Shown here piece after piece: positions 51,621 through 60,745 of a stretch of 64,000 bases of DNA. Made by a program: the position numbers and the translations under genes. The DNA comes from Bacteroides sp. M10 (GTDB lineage: Bacteria > Bacteroidota > Bacteroidia > Bacteroidales > Bacteroidaceae). The notes under the pieces were generated by a model that was not told the origin of the DNA, did no database searches, and saw nothing but the letters and a program-made list of their open reading frames with translations. The DNA is taken from contig NZ_CP060488.1 of assembly GCF_014334015.1 (NCBI RefSeq), positions 1,880,501 to 1,944,500 on the forward strand. The letters run 5' to 3'. The stretch's first letter is position 1, and each line of letters opens with the position of its first letter.

Positions 51621-52430
51621 TTAGTTTTGTATGATTCCTTTATCGCACCAGGTTAGTTTCCTGACTTTCGTTTCGTTCAAAATACTGCGGTTGTTGCTCA
51701 AATTATCCGTTCCATGTAATTCGTGATGAAGGTGGAACACAATTCCCGCAAATTTGATGGTACGCTTGCGTACACCGCTATTGATGAGGCGGCACACTAA
51801 TTCATGATCTTCGCTTCCCCATCCGGTAATAGCTTCATTGTACCCATTGACTTTTAATAAATCCTCTTTCCAGAAAGCCATATTGCACCCTCTGGAATAT
51901 GAGATATCCCATTGGCGATAATGCTGAAGTAGTGGGCTTAGCCAAGGCAAATGTACTCCGTTGATTGTGTTTTTAGTACCTTTGTCGTGAATAGAGATAA
52001 TGCAGTTCCTTTCTGCTAGCATCTTTTTGGTTAAACCTTCCCGGATTAATACACGGCTACCGGTTACGAAACTGCCTTTTTTAGCAAAATGTACATGATC
52101 TTTGACGAAATCTTTGTGTAAGACGATATCTCCGTCAATTTGTATAATATATTCTTTAGATGCTTTCGCAATAGCTTTGTTGCGGATGGAGGCCAGTCTG
52201 AAGCCTAGATCCTCATGCCAAACATGAATAATAGGGACTTCGGAGGAGGCTGCTAATTGATGAATTAGTTCTCTTGTATCTTCTTTAGAACCATCATCGG
52301 CAATGATAATTTCATCTGGAAGGAGAGATTGACGTAGCACGCTTTTAACGCATAATTCTAATGCGTCGCTTCTATTATAGGTGGATATAATTAGCGATGT
52401 ACTTATGTTGCTCGCCATGGGTTTATTCAT
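51621..52430 (-). CDS. GT2 glycosyltransferase with galactosyltransferase-like C-terminal block
   Basis: A 269-residue GT-A enzyme. Start of the fold is LIISTYNRSDALELCVKSVL, donor motif IADDGSKEDT, and DxD-like QIDGDIV. The C-terminal block ITGWGSEDHELVCRL resembles the catalytic region of the GT7/chondroitin-polymerase-type group. First gene of the minus-strand operon leading to FkbM. ATG at 52430 is used; the codon-5 ATG is equally possible. Confidence 0.9.
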   Translation of the reverse strand: MNKPMASNISTSLIISTYNRSDALELCVKSVLRQSLLPDEIIIADDGSKEDTRELIHQLAASSEVPIIHVWHEDLGFRLASIRNKAIAKASKEYIIQIDGDIVLHKDFVKDHVHFAKKGSFVTGSRVLIREGLTKKMLAERNCIISIHDKGTKNTINGVHLPWLSPLLQHYRQWDISYSRGCNMAFWKEDLLKVNGYNEAITGWGSEDHELVCRLINSGVRKRTIKFAGIVFHLHHELHGTDNLSNNRSILNETKVRKLTWCDKGIIQN

Positions 52431-52576
52431 ATAATTATTACTAAGTTAGTTAAATAGTTAAGGGGGCTTGCACTAAAATTCTACAAATGTATACATTTTA
52501 TTTGGTTGTGACAAGCGTTAAAGGCTTTTTTGCTAAACATTAGAGGGTTAGCATTCTTTTTTAAGAATAATATCCG

Positions 52577-52584
52577 TATCTTTG
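52577..52584 (+). promoter_or_regulatory. -7 box of the GT2-WbsX unit
   Basis: TATCTTTG, about 43 bp before the ATG at 52628. A short TGCTAA/TTAGCA hairpin with a T-run (52531-52562) lies just upstream. Confidence 0.45.
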
Positions 52585-52627
52585 CTATCAGTTTGTTATA
52601 ATAACTAAGATAAATAGTGTGTTTGTA

Positions 52628-53611
52628 ATGGAAAATTATCCGATAGAAGTTAGTATAATCATCCCTAATTATAACTATGCTCGTTTTTTACAGCAACGTA
52701 TCGAGTCAGTATTGGCACAAACATATACAGACTATGAAATAATATTATTGGATGATGCTTCAACCGATGATAGTGTGTCTATTTTAAACCATTATAAAAC
52801 AAATTCTCGTGTCGCTCATTTGGAGATTAATTCAGTCAATACAGGGAGTCCTTTTATACAGTGGCAAAAAGGAATAAGTTTGTCTCGTGGAAAATATATA
52901 TGGATTGCCGAGAGTGATGATGTGGCTGATTCTTCTTTTTTGGAAAAAGCTGTTTCTATCTTAAATCAATATCCTCATGCTTCTTTCTGTTTTTTAGGTT
53001 CACATTGTATAGACGAGAAAGGGAATAAACTATCTACAGATTTTGACCGTTGGACTTCAAAGCAATTACGCCGCCCTTACAATATAGGTGTTTTTGATAG
53101 TGAAGATTATATAAAACAGAATCTTTATTGGCGCAATTATATTTACAATGCTAGTGGTGTTGTCTTTCGTAAACAATGTTTTGAACAGATAAAGGATTTG
53201 TCTTGTTTCTCAATGCGCTATAGTGGTGATTGGCTTTTTTGGATAGAGATGGCGAGGCAAGGGAGTGTTATTGAGTTATATGAAAAGCTAAACTTTTTTC
53301 GATTGCATTCAACAAGTACAACTGTTGAGGGTAACGCTTCAGGTAATGCGATTCTTGAAGATATTCAAGTAGTACATTATGTTGAATCATTTTCTTATCC
53401 AATAGGGCGTTATAAGCGTTTGATGCGACATGGAATGCTTTATAAAAATATAAAGCGTGCAAAAGTTGATCCGAAAATGAGATTGTTGTTGTTTGAAAAA
53501 CTGAAAGGATGTTTTGGCACAAGTGTGTGGACATATAGATGGGAACGAGTTAATAAATACATGAGTTTTTTGAATCCATGGCAACCTACAAGAGATAGAG
53601 ATAGGTTGTAA
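52628..53611 (+). CDS. GT2 glycosyltransferase
   Basis: A 327-residue GT-A family 2 enzyme. Motifs: VSIIIPNYNYARFL, LLDDASTDDS and the WIAESDD (DxD) segment, then a catalytic-base region near RYSGDWLFWIEMA. The C-terminal 60 residues are basic and may bind membrane or acceptor lipid. ATG at 52628 is taken; a GTG three codons upstream (52619) is in frame. The AT-rich composition differs from the core genes to the left. A WbsX-like gene follows after 28 bp. Confidence 0.9.
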   Translation: MENYPIEVSIIIPNYNYARFLQQRIESVLAQTYTDYEIILLDDASTDDSVSILNHYKTNSRVAHLEINSVNTGSPFIQWQKGISLSRGKYIWIAESDDVADSSFLEKAVSILNQYPHASFCFLGSHCIDEKGNKLSTDFDRWTSKQLRRPYNIGVFDSEDYIKQNLYWRNYIYNASGVVFRKQCFEQIKDLSCFSMRYSGDWLFWIEMARQGSVIELYEKLNFFRLHSTSTTVEGNASGNAILEDIQVVHYVESFSYPIGRYKRLMRHGMLYKNIKRAKVDPKMRLLLFEKLKGCFGTSVWTYRWERVNKYMSFLNPWQPTRDRDRL

Positions 53612-53639
53612 TGAATTGTGAAGTGCAATAAAGAAAGAT

Positions 53640-54743
53640 ATGGTTGACAAAAGAATTATAGCATTTTATTTGCCGCAATATCATCCATTTCCTGAAAATG
53701 ATGAATGGTGGGGTAAGGGATTTACTGAATGGAGAAATGTGGTTAAGGCTAGGCCTCTTTATCGTGGCCATTATCAGCCACATTTACCGGCAGATTTAGG
53801 TTTCTATGATCTGCGTGTCCCGGAAGTTCGCCAGCAGCAAGCTGATATGGCTCGAATGTACGGGATTAATGGCTTTTGTTATTATCATTATTGGTTTAAT
53901 GGTCATCAATTGATGGAAAGACCGCTAGAAGAAGTATTATCTTCTGGCAACCCTGATTTTCCATTTATGCTTTGTTGGGCTAATGAAAATTGGACACGGG
54001 CATGGGATGGTGGAAGTCGTCATATTTTGATTGCTCAAAATTATTCGGAAGAGGATGATCGTGCGCATATCCGTTATCTGCTAGATAATGTATTTAGTGA
54101 TTCTCGATATATAAGAGTAGACGGTAAACCTGTATTTTTAATTTATCGTTCTATGCTTTTCCCGAATATGAAAGAGACTATTCGAGTTTGGAGGGAAGAA
54201 GCTTTTAGTAAAGGAGTGGAGTTGTATTTATGCCGCGTCGAAACTATGGATTGTTATGGAGAAGAATACCTTCAGGATGGTTTTGATGCTGCTGTGGAGT
54301 TTCAACCTTTCACTCATCAAATGAATGAATTTCAAAAAAAGAGAAATCCATTACGAAAGTTTGCTTATAATATAAATCGTCACCTTTTTAATACATGTAA
54401 GAAGAAGAAGATTGATTACTCGGAATATGTAGATTATATCTGTAAAACTCATTTTCCTGACTATAAAATGTATCCGGGGGTTACTCCAATGTGGGATAAT
54501 ACTTCTCGTCGAAAGCAAAAGATGTTTATTTTAGACAAGAGTACTCCCGAAAAATACGGTGAATGGTTATATTCGGTTATGAATAAATTTGTGCCTTATA
54601 GCAAAGATGAGAATTTTGTTTTTGTCAATGCTTGGAATGAATGGGCAGAAGGTAATCATTTGGAACCTGATTTAAAATGGGGATTCCGTTATTTAGAAGA
54701 AACAGAAAAGGTGGTAAAAAGTATGCAAGAAGATGGCTTTTAG
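53640..54743 (+). CDS. WbsX-like (GH99-related) glycan biosynthesis protein
   Basis: A 367-residue protein of the glycosyltransferase WbsX family, a TIM-barrel group related to GH99. Family blocks: IAFYLPQYHPFPENDEWWGKGFTEW (start), YGINGFCYYHYWF, CWANENWTRAWDG and FVNAWNEWAEGNHLEPD. Found in O-antigen and capsule loci; whether it transfers or hydrolyses sugar is unsettled. Probably cotranscribed with the GT2 gene upstream. Confidence 0.88.
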   Translation: MVDKRIIAFYLPQYHPFPENDEWWGKGFTEWRNVVKARPLYRGHYQPHLPADLGFYDLRVPEVRQQQADMARMYGINGFCYYHYWFNGHQLMERPLEEVLSSGNPDFPFMLCWANENWTRAWDGGSRHILIAQNYSEEDDRAHIRYLLDNVFSDSRYIRVDGKPVFLIYRSMLFPNMKETIRVWREEAFSKGVELYLCRVETMDCYGEEYLQDGFDAAVEFQPFTHQMNEFQKKRNPLRKFAYNINRHLFNTCKKKKIDYSEYVDYICKTHFPDYKMYPGVTPMWDNTSRRKQKMFILDKSTPEKYGEWLYSVMNKFVPYSKDENFVFVNAWNEWAEGNHLEPDLKWGFRYLEETEKVVKSMQEDGF

Positions 54744-54803
54744 ATATAGGGAGGTGATTGTTTTTTTCTAGAATATATAATGTTGCTCGTGTTCGAGCCA
54801 GAG

Positions 54804-54834
54804 CTAGAGAAATCTTACAAAAAGATTTCTCTAG
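54804..54834. terminator. Perfect 13-bp hairpin at the convergent WbsX/GT2-GT4 gene ends
   Basis: Arms 54804-54816 and 54822-54834 pair perfectly around a 5-nt loop. The stop codon of the minus-strand gene is inside the stem. No long U-run, so termination strength is uncertain. Confidence 0.5.
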
Positions 54835-57137
54835 ATATTAATTCGTAGAATTCTGTACCATATAAATTTGAAAAAGATTTTGTTTCTGCATTTACTATTG
54901 GTATAGGTGTGGCGAAAATTTTGCACTTCATTAAAAGCTTGTTTGAGAGGAACTGAACTTTTAATAATATGCTTTACTCGTTTATACTCTTTTTTTTCTT
55001 CTTTAAGGTCTAATGTCGGGATCTCTTTTCCTTTTCTATAAAATTCATTCCTTGATTGTATATAGTATATGTCATGATTTTTAACAGGAAATGCGTTGAT
55101 CGTTTTATTATATATTTCTGTATATTCGTTGCCCATATCTTTTAAGGACTTCATATTTTTTAAAAGATGTCTGATTCTTTCCACTTTCTGTTTATACTCT
55201 TGTGGGGCTGATTTTATAGTTGAAATGAGTTTAAAGATATCGTCTAATGTACTATTTATAGGTAAAATCCAGCCGACATCAGCTCTTTTTACTCGTTCGG
55301 CAATTGCTCCTAGATCAAATGAGATTACGGGGATCTCTGAAATTAAACTTTCTGATAAGGTATAAGAATATGTTTCGGGCCACATAGATAATAAGCAGAT
55401 TAATTTTATGTCATTCTCTAGTAATAAGTTGGGAAGATCTTGTTGTATATACTTGCCGTGATAAACATAATTTGTCTTATTCTTATTGCATTTTTTGTTT
55501 GTTGTTTGTCCGAAAAGATGAATGTTTGTGTCTGTGCCTTTTACTTTCTCTGTTAATTCCTCTAAATATTTTAGTCCTTTTTCTTCTGTTATATATCCAA
55601 TAAAGGCGATATTAAACTTTTTATTCTTCTTTTTATCTGGATTGTCATTATTAGGCTTTCTGTTTATTTTGTCATAACCATGTTCTACCACTTCGATTGT
55701 TAAATCCTTATATGTGTTCAGGAATATATTTTTTGTACTGTACGATGGAACAATGATCTTTTTTACGGTTTTAAGATTTTCATAAAACTCTTTTCTCCAA
55801 AGTGGAATGAAGTTGATATTCAGGTTGAATGTTTTTGCTATGCATGAACCACATCCTGCTGCGTTAGCATAGTTGCATAGAAAAGTTTCTTTGTTAAAGA
55901 GCTTCACAGAAGGACATATTGAATAAAAGTCATGTAAAGTATATATGACAGGGATGCTTCTTTCTTTTGCTACTTTGAATATATCCAAATACATGTGTTT
56001 TAAATGATGGATATGTATTAAGTCTATTTTTAAAGTGTCTATTAGTATTTTAATGTCTCTATTAAATGTATCATTATAGAGGTTTAATGTCGTATATTGT
56101 GAATATGGACCTAGGGTGGAGGTAATCTTGTCAAATGGTAAAAAAGAAGTTACATGATATTTAAAATCATCATCGGAATAATAAAGAACATGAAAATTAA
56201 ATTCTTCTTTCATGTTTGTTATTAAATCATGTACATGTAAAGTTGTTCCTCCTATATTTTTCTTTTCGGCTTCTTTGAAATCATGTATTACAATTAATAC
56301 ATTTTTCTTAGAATGTGAATTAATGGCATAGCGGATATTTAACTGTATATCTGAAATTGGATTTTGTTGTACAAAGGACTCTGTGTTCTCGACGCATGAA
56401 GGATATCTACTTTTTAATATTTGTAGGTGAGAATTTATTAGCTCTGTTTTTTCTTGAGAAAATGACTGGGTTCCTTTATGGTAGATGTATGTGTTGTCAC
56501 ATAGTAGATGCCTATATCCAGCTTGTAGACATCTGTATGAAAAATCATTTTCTTCACCGTAGCCTTTTCCAAAAGTTTTTTCATCGAAGAGACCAATATT
56601 GTTTATGGCTTCTCGTTTAATATACATACAAAATCCATTTGCAGTAGGAATTTCAGGGAATAGGTTCATGCTGCATCTTTCAACAATTTCTGCATATTCC
56701 TCTATCGTAAAATCTGATGGTATCGTATTTTCTGACATAAAATCAGGTACGGATGCTAATGTCGCATTGTTAGATAGTGGAGTAACAGTTGCTATTGCAG
56801 CTTTGCTATATGCGCACTTTTGTATTTTAGGGAGCCAATTTTTCGTGACCTCTGTGTCGCTATTTAATAAAACAACATCGCGTGACGAGTGTTGCATCCC
56901 GATATTAACCGTTCGTACAAATCCTTGATTGCTCTCATTGTTGATTATTGTAATATTTAAAGATGGATATTCTGTTGTAAACAGGTTTAGCAAAGGAAGG
57001 ATTTGCTGGTCTGTACTTTTATCATTGATAAGTAGTAAGGTATGTTTAGTAAGGTCTGTATGCTCAATCACAGTCTCTATACACTTCTTGGTAAAATCAA
57101 AAGCATTATAGATTGGTATTATAATATCAGTATCCAT
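54831..57137 (-). CDS. Two-domain GT2-GT4 glycosyltransferase
   Basis: A 768-residue fusion. Residues 1-260 form a GT-A family 2 domain (IIIPIYNAFDFTKKCIETV, LINDKSTD, LNSDTEV, and the rhamnosyltransferase-like GEENDFSYRC block). Residues about 280-690 form a GT-B family 4 domain (GGTTLHVHDLI, YTLHDFYSICPSV, IGYITEEKGLKYLEEL, WPETYSYTLSESL). The last 80 residues are basic. It would add two sugars in sequence. Strongly AT-rich, consistent with horizontal origin. Single gene with its own promoter box (57208-57215). Confidence 0.9.
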   Translation of the reverse strand: MDTDIIIPIYNAFDFTKKCIETVIEHTDLTKHTLLLINDKSTDQQILPLLNLFTTEYPSLNITIINNESNQGFVRTVNIGMQHSSRDVVLLNSDTEVTKNWLPKIQKCAYSKAAIATVTPLSNNATLASVPDFMSENTIPSDFTIEEYAEIVERCSMNLFPEIPTANGFCMYIKREAINNIGLFDEKTFGKGYGEENDFSYRCLQAGYRHLLCDNTYIYHKGTQSFSQEKTELINSHLQILKSRYPSCVENTESFVQQNPISDIQLNIRYAINSHSKKNVLIVIHDFKEAEKKNIGGTTLHVHDLITNMKEEFNFHVLYYSDDDFKYHVTSFLPFDKITSTLGPYSQYTTLNLYNDTFNRDIKILIDTLKIDLIHIHHLKHMYLDIFKVAKERSIPVIYTLHDFYSICPSVKLFNKETFLCNYANAAGCGSCIAKTFNLNINFIPLWRKEFYENLKTVKKIIVPSYSTKNIFLNTYKDLTIEVVEHGYDKINRKPNNDNPDKKKNKKFNIAFIGYITEEKGLKYLEELTEKVKGTDTNIHLFGQTTNKKCNKNKTNYVYHGKYIQQDLPNLLLENDIKLICLLSMWPETYSYTLSESLISEIPVISFDLGAIAERVKRADVGWILPINSTLDDIFKLISTIKSAPQEYKQKVERIRHLLKNMKSLKDMGNEYTEIYNKTINAFPVKNHDIYYIQSRNEFYRKGKEIPTLDLKEEKKEYKRVKHIIKSSVPLKQAFNEVQNFRHTYTNSKCRNKIFFKFIWYRILRINI

Positions 57138-57207
57138 GGTGAATTAAAATAGATTGAGGTGAAGTACCACTTTATAGAAGTACAGATTGTTTTTATACAT
57201 AATGACA

Positions 57208-57215
57208 CAAAGGTA
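57208..57215 (-). promoter_or_regulatory. -7 box of the GT2-GT4 fusion gene
   Basis: TACCTTTG on the minus strand with CTTG at correct spacing (19 bp) as -33 element. Leader about 65 nt. Confidence 0.5.
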
Positions 57216-57453
57216 TAAAGAAAAAATAAGAGTGGCAAGTTATTAATCTCAGAGGTATAGATTTTAAGGCAATATGTTTTTCATCTAACTTAATACTCTG
57301 CTATGGCTTTTGATGTTATTTGGGTATAGGGAGCTTCCAAAATATAAAGTCAATTGTTCTTGTATAATTGATTGTTAGGTTTGTCTCTATTAGAATCGAG
57401 AATATCAGAAATTAAAGTGATCTTATTAATGCAAATCTTTCATCTCATTTACT

Positions 57454-57461
57454 TATCTTTG
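57454..57461 (+). promoter_or_regulatory. -7 box of the GT2 gene at 57.5 kb
   Basis: TATCTTTG, predicted start about 22 nt before the ATG at 57490. Confidence 0.5.
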
Positions 57462-57489
57462 CAAATGAAACTATTGAATAGTTAGAAAA

Positions 57490-58419
57490 ATGAAAAATAA
57501 ACTGGCAATCATTATACCTGCTTATAAAGCTTGTTTTTTTCGGGAGGTTTTAGATTCTATTGTAAGGCAGAGTAACCGTGATTTTACGGTCTATATCGGT
57601 GATGATGCCAGTCCTGATGATTTAGAATCAATAGTATCTGATTATAAGGATAAATTAGATATATTCTATTTTCGTTTTGAACAAAATTGGGGTGGGAGAG
57701 ATTTGGTTGCTCATTGGGAGCGCTGTATTGAATTATCTGATGAGCCGCTGGTATGGCTTTTTTCAGATGATGATTTAATGCCACCAGATGCTGTAGAGCG
57801 GGTAATAAAGGTTTGGAAGAAGTCTGGAGAATGCGATGCTGTATTTCGCTTTCCTTTGGCTATAGTAGATGCGTATGGTGAACTGAAATATACTAATCCA
57901 CCTTTTGAGACAGAAAGGATTTCTGGTTATGATTTCTTATTAGACAAGTTAAGTGGTAAAATATCCTCTGCTGCGTGTGAGTATGTATTTACACGTGATG
58001 TTTGGAAGAAAACAGGAGGGTTTGTTAGGTTTCCTTTGGCATGGTGTTCAGATGATGCAACATGGGCAAAGTTTGCGGATTATGCATCTGGTATTATTTC
58101 ATTACCGGGAACTCCTGTTTATTGGCGGAATGCTGAAGATAAGAATATAAGTAATTCTACACGTTTTGATGGGGAGAAGCTTAAAGCTACCGGACTTTTT
58201 CTAAAATGGATTGGAATGAATTATAGATTAAATCTCCGGGAGTCTAGATTTCAAGATGCGTTGGTGGCTTATGTGAATGTAATACTAGAGTGTTCTGTAA
58301 GAGGGAATTATAGTCTAAAAGATTTGGTTTGTTTATATGCTATTTTGAGAAAACTCTCTCCTACTGTGGCTTTACGTGTCCTACGTTCCCATATTTTGAA
58401 AGCCAAACTTTTTATTTGA
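57490..58419 (+). CDS. GT2 glycosyltransferase
   Basis: A 309-residue GT-A family 2 enzyme. Motifs are LAIIIPAYKACFFREVLDSIV, IGDDASPDD and LFSDDDLMP (DxD); PLAWCSDDATWAKFA contains the likely catalytic base. The C-terminal 60 residues are helical and basic. Followed after 88 bp by a GT4 gene, probably cotranscribed. Acceptor unknown. Confidence 0.9.
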   Translation: MKNKLAIIIPAYKACFFREVLDSIVRQSNRDFTVYIGDDASPDDLESIVSDYKDKLDIFYFRFEQNWGGRDLVAHWERCIELSDEPLVWLFSDDDLMPPDAVERVIKVWKKSGECDAVFRFPLAIVDAYGELKYTNPPFETERISGYDFLLDKLSGKISSAACEYVFTRDVWKKTGGFVRFPLAWCSDDATWAKFADYASGIISLPGTPVYWRNAEDKNISNSTRFDGEKLKATGLFLKWIGMNYRLNLRESRFQDALVAYVNVILECSVRGNYSLKDLVCLYAILRKLSPTVALRVLRSHILKAKLFI

Positions 58420-58507
58420 GATAATTTCTTTTGATGAAATGTTCAGTCTATAATTTATCTCCTAGTTAGAAAGAGATGGTTGAATATTAATTTTATTGAA
58501 ATACAAA

Positions 58508-59833
58508 ATGAAGAAAATACTTTTTATTATACCTTGCGTTCCTTATCCTTTGAATTCTGGGGGAAATCAGGCTTTCTTTCAAATGGTAGACTATATCCGT
58601 CATAAAATGTCAGTTTCTGTGTTGTTTTATGCTTGGACGATTGATGAGGCAAAAAGGGTAGAAAAGTTAGAAGATTTGTGGGAAGATGTGGATTTTTATA
58701 CTTTTGTTAAAGAGACAAAAGAAGAACCGGACTCTCCTTTAGTGCGAAATCCTTTTTATTATAAGTGGCTGAAAAAGCTCAAGATGTCTATTGAGCGTAA
58801 AATGCGGAGGCAGTTATTATCTACGTCAAACGGTACCGTTGATTTGTTGAAAGATAAAGATTTTGTACGTGAAAAGTCTGTTTTACCTAATTCTGTATAT
58901 AAAGAATTTGATACACAATATATAGATTATGTTACAAAAGTAGCACATACAGGGTTTGATATCATTCAGGTAGAGTTTTATGAATTGATAGCATTGGGAT
59001 ATGTGTTACCTCAGAATGTACAGACGATTTTCGTTCATCATGAATTGCGATATATACGTAACGAGAATGAGATGAACCTTTTTCAGGTAATACGGCCTAG
59101 TGATCGGATGAATTTTCTTGTTGCAAAAGACTTCGAATGGAATGCGTTGCAGAAGTATAAGCATATAATTGCTTTAACGGAAGTCGATAGATTGTTGTTA
59201 ACTAGCTATTTAGGTCGTGAAGATCATATTTATGCTTCTCCTGCAGTGGTAAAATTTGAATCGAATTCAGAGACGGAGTTTATCCCTTGTGTTCATCGAC
59301 GTTTTACTTTTGTGGGATATGGAGAACATTTTCCAAATCTAGATGCTGTTGTATGGCTTTGTAAGGAAATTGTTCCTTATTTACGTAAATGCAATTTTGA
59401 GTTCACTTTGCAAGTGGTTGGAATGGGATATGAACGCTATTCTGCTGAATTACGAACAGCTTGTCCTGAGATGGAATTAGTTGGATTCGTTGAGAATTTG
59501 ACCTCTTTCTTGCAGGGGAGCATTGCTCTTGTTCCTATTCGTATCGGAAGTGGTATGAGAATGAAAATACTTGATATGGTTTCTTCAAATGTTCCTTTTA
59601 TTACAACTTCAAAAGGATTGGAAGGTATTCATTTTAGCGACGGCGTAGATTGCTTGATAGCCGATGATACTGTTGATTTCGCAGATGCTATGATTAAATT
59701 ATCCAATGATTTGGAGTTACAAAAAATGTTGGTTCATCAGGCTAATGACAAAATGAAGAATATGTATAATCCACAAGAAATGTTGGATCGGAGATTATCG
59801 GTTTATACTTCTATTCTTAAAGATGAATTTTAA
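58508..59833 (+). CDS. GT4 glycosyltransferase
   Basis: A 441-residue GT-B enzyme. The ATG at 58508 begins KKILFIIPCVPYPLNSGGNQAF, a typical start; the longer frame begins with TTG at 58496. The acceptor domain contains VHHELRYIRNENEM. The donor domain (about 250-430) has FVGYGEHFPNLDAVVWLC and the PIRIGSGMRMKILDMVSS block, where the usual E-x7-E is replaced, as in the GT4 subgroup with a GSGMRLK-type motif. Second gene of the plus-strand pair. Confidence 0.88.
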   Translation: MKKILFIIPCVPYPLNSGGNQAFFQMVDYIRHKMSVSVLFYAWTIDEAKRVEKLEDLWEDVDFYTFVKETKEEPDSPLVRNPFYYKWLKKLKMSIERKMRRQLLSTSNGTVDLLKDKDFVREKSVLPNSVYKEFDTQYIDYVTKVAHTGFDIIQVEFYELIALGYVLPQNVQTIFVHHELRYIRNENEMNLFQVIRPSDRMNFLVAKDFEWNALQKYKHIIALTEVDRLLLTSYLGREDHIYASPAVVKFESNSETEFIPCVHRRFTFVGYGEHFPNLDAVVWLCKEIVPYLRKCNFEFTLQVVGMGYERYSAELRTACPEMELVGFVENLTSFLQGSIALVPIRIGSGMRMKILDMVSSNVPFITTSKGLEGIHFSDGVDCLIADDTVDFADAMIKLSNDLELQKMLVHQANDKMKNMYNPQEMLDRRLSVYTSILKDEF

Positions 59834-59905
59834 TGTTTTTATTGAGCCTTTGATTCTATATTGTCATCTTGAAAACGTTTTAGATTCTTTACGCATTAGC
59901 TGCTG

Positions 59906-60745
59906 CTATTCATTCTTGAATGATATGAAGTGGCAAAAAGATTTAATAAATTGTTTGAGAGACTTTTTATCTTTGGGAATATTGGCATTGGCTATTATCT
60001 GGGATAAACTGTATTGAGATACTAGATATTGGTCTGAGCTTTTTATAAAGCCGTTGAAATCTTTATTATCAGAGACTGCATCATAACTTTCATTGTGTTT
60101 TCTCCATAAAGTTAATTCCTGGGGAATGTAATAGACTTTATTGAACACACATATTTGTCTCCAAAGCCAGAAATCCAACCATGCGGGGTAAGGGGTGCTA
60201 AAATTAATATTTTGAATTACTTCTTTTTTTACACAAACGGCGGAGAATGTGGGGATATAGTTTGAATCAAGGTAGGGAAATATGTTACTGCCTGAATGTT
60301 TTTTGAGGAATGAGGAACTAAATTCTATATATGAATCATATTCAGGGTTATTTGATAGGTTTATAACTTTGATACCATTGACTATGAAATTTGCTAAAGG
60401 ATTCTGTTGAATTGTATCTTGTAAATATTCAATATGGTTATTGGTCCAATAATCATCACTCTCACAGAATGCGATGTACTCTCCATTAGACTTTTCAATT
60501 CCTAATATTACAGTCGCAGCTAATCCCCTGTTCTGGTTACCGGGATGTGTGTATAGTTTTATGTTTTTAAAACGGTTGGCATATTCTTCTATTATAGGAA
60601 GGCTTTGATCTTTGCTTCCATCATCTACAACAATAACTTCAAATGATTTATTGGTTTGTCTGATTAAAGAATCTAAAGTCTCTTTTATATATTTAGCATA
60701 GTTGTACGAAGCAACGATAACTGATATCAATGGTTGTTTCTTCAT
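59906..60745 (-). CDS. GT2 glycosyltransferase
   Basis: A 279-residue GT-A family 2 enzyme. Motifs are ISVIVASYNYAKYIKETLDSL, VVDDGSKDQS and AFCESDDYW (DxD); PAWLDFWLWRQIC carries the likely base. The start at 60745 overlaps the stop of the upstream GT8-like gene by one base (TAATG), so translation is coupled. The longer start at 60772 would run into that gene. Ends convergently with the GT4 gene, about 70 bp away. Confidence 0.9.
   Translation of the reverse strand: MKKQPLISVIVASYNYAKYIKETLDSLIRQTNKSFEVIVVDDGSKDQSLPIIEEYANRFKNIKLYTHPGNQNRGLAATVILGIEKSNGEYIAFCESDDYWTNNHIEYLQDTIQQNPLANFIVNGIKVINLSNNPEYDSYIEFSSSFLKKHSGSNIFPYLDSNYIPTFSAVCVKKEVIQNINFSTPYPAWLDFWLWRQICVFNKVYYIPQELTLWRKHNESYDAVSDNKDFNGFIKSSDQYLVSQYSLSQIIANANIPKDKKSLKQFIKSFCHFISFKNE

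Larger units (their letters stand above)
57138..57489. other. 352-bp divergent promoter region
   Basis: No credible gene. Contains a minus-strand TACCTTTG box (57208-57215, with CTTG 19 bp upstream) for the GT2-GT4 gene and a plus-strand TATCTTTG box (57454-57461) for the next GT2 gene. I see no invertible-repeat pair that would suggest a phase-variable promoter. Confidence 0.5.

Noticed and set aside
57138-57489. Possible invertible promoter as in Bacteroides capsule loci
   Set aside because: I looked for inverted-repeat pairs flanking a promoter here and in other divergent gaps and found none of suitable length, and no invertase gene other than the IS-borne recombinase.
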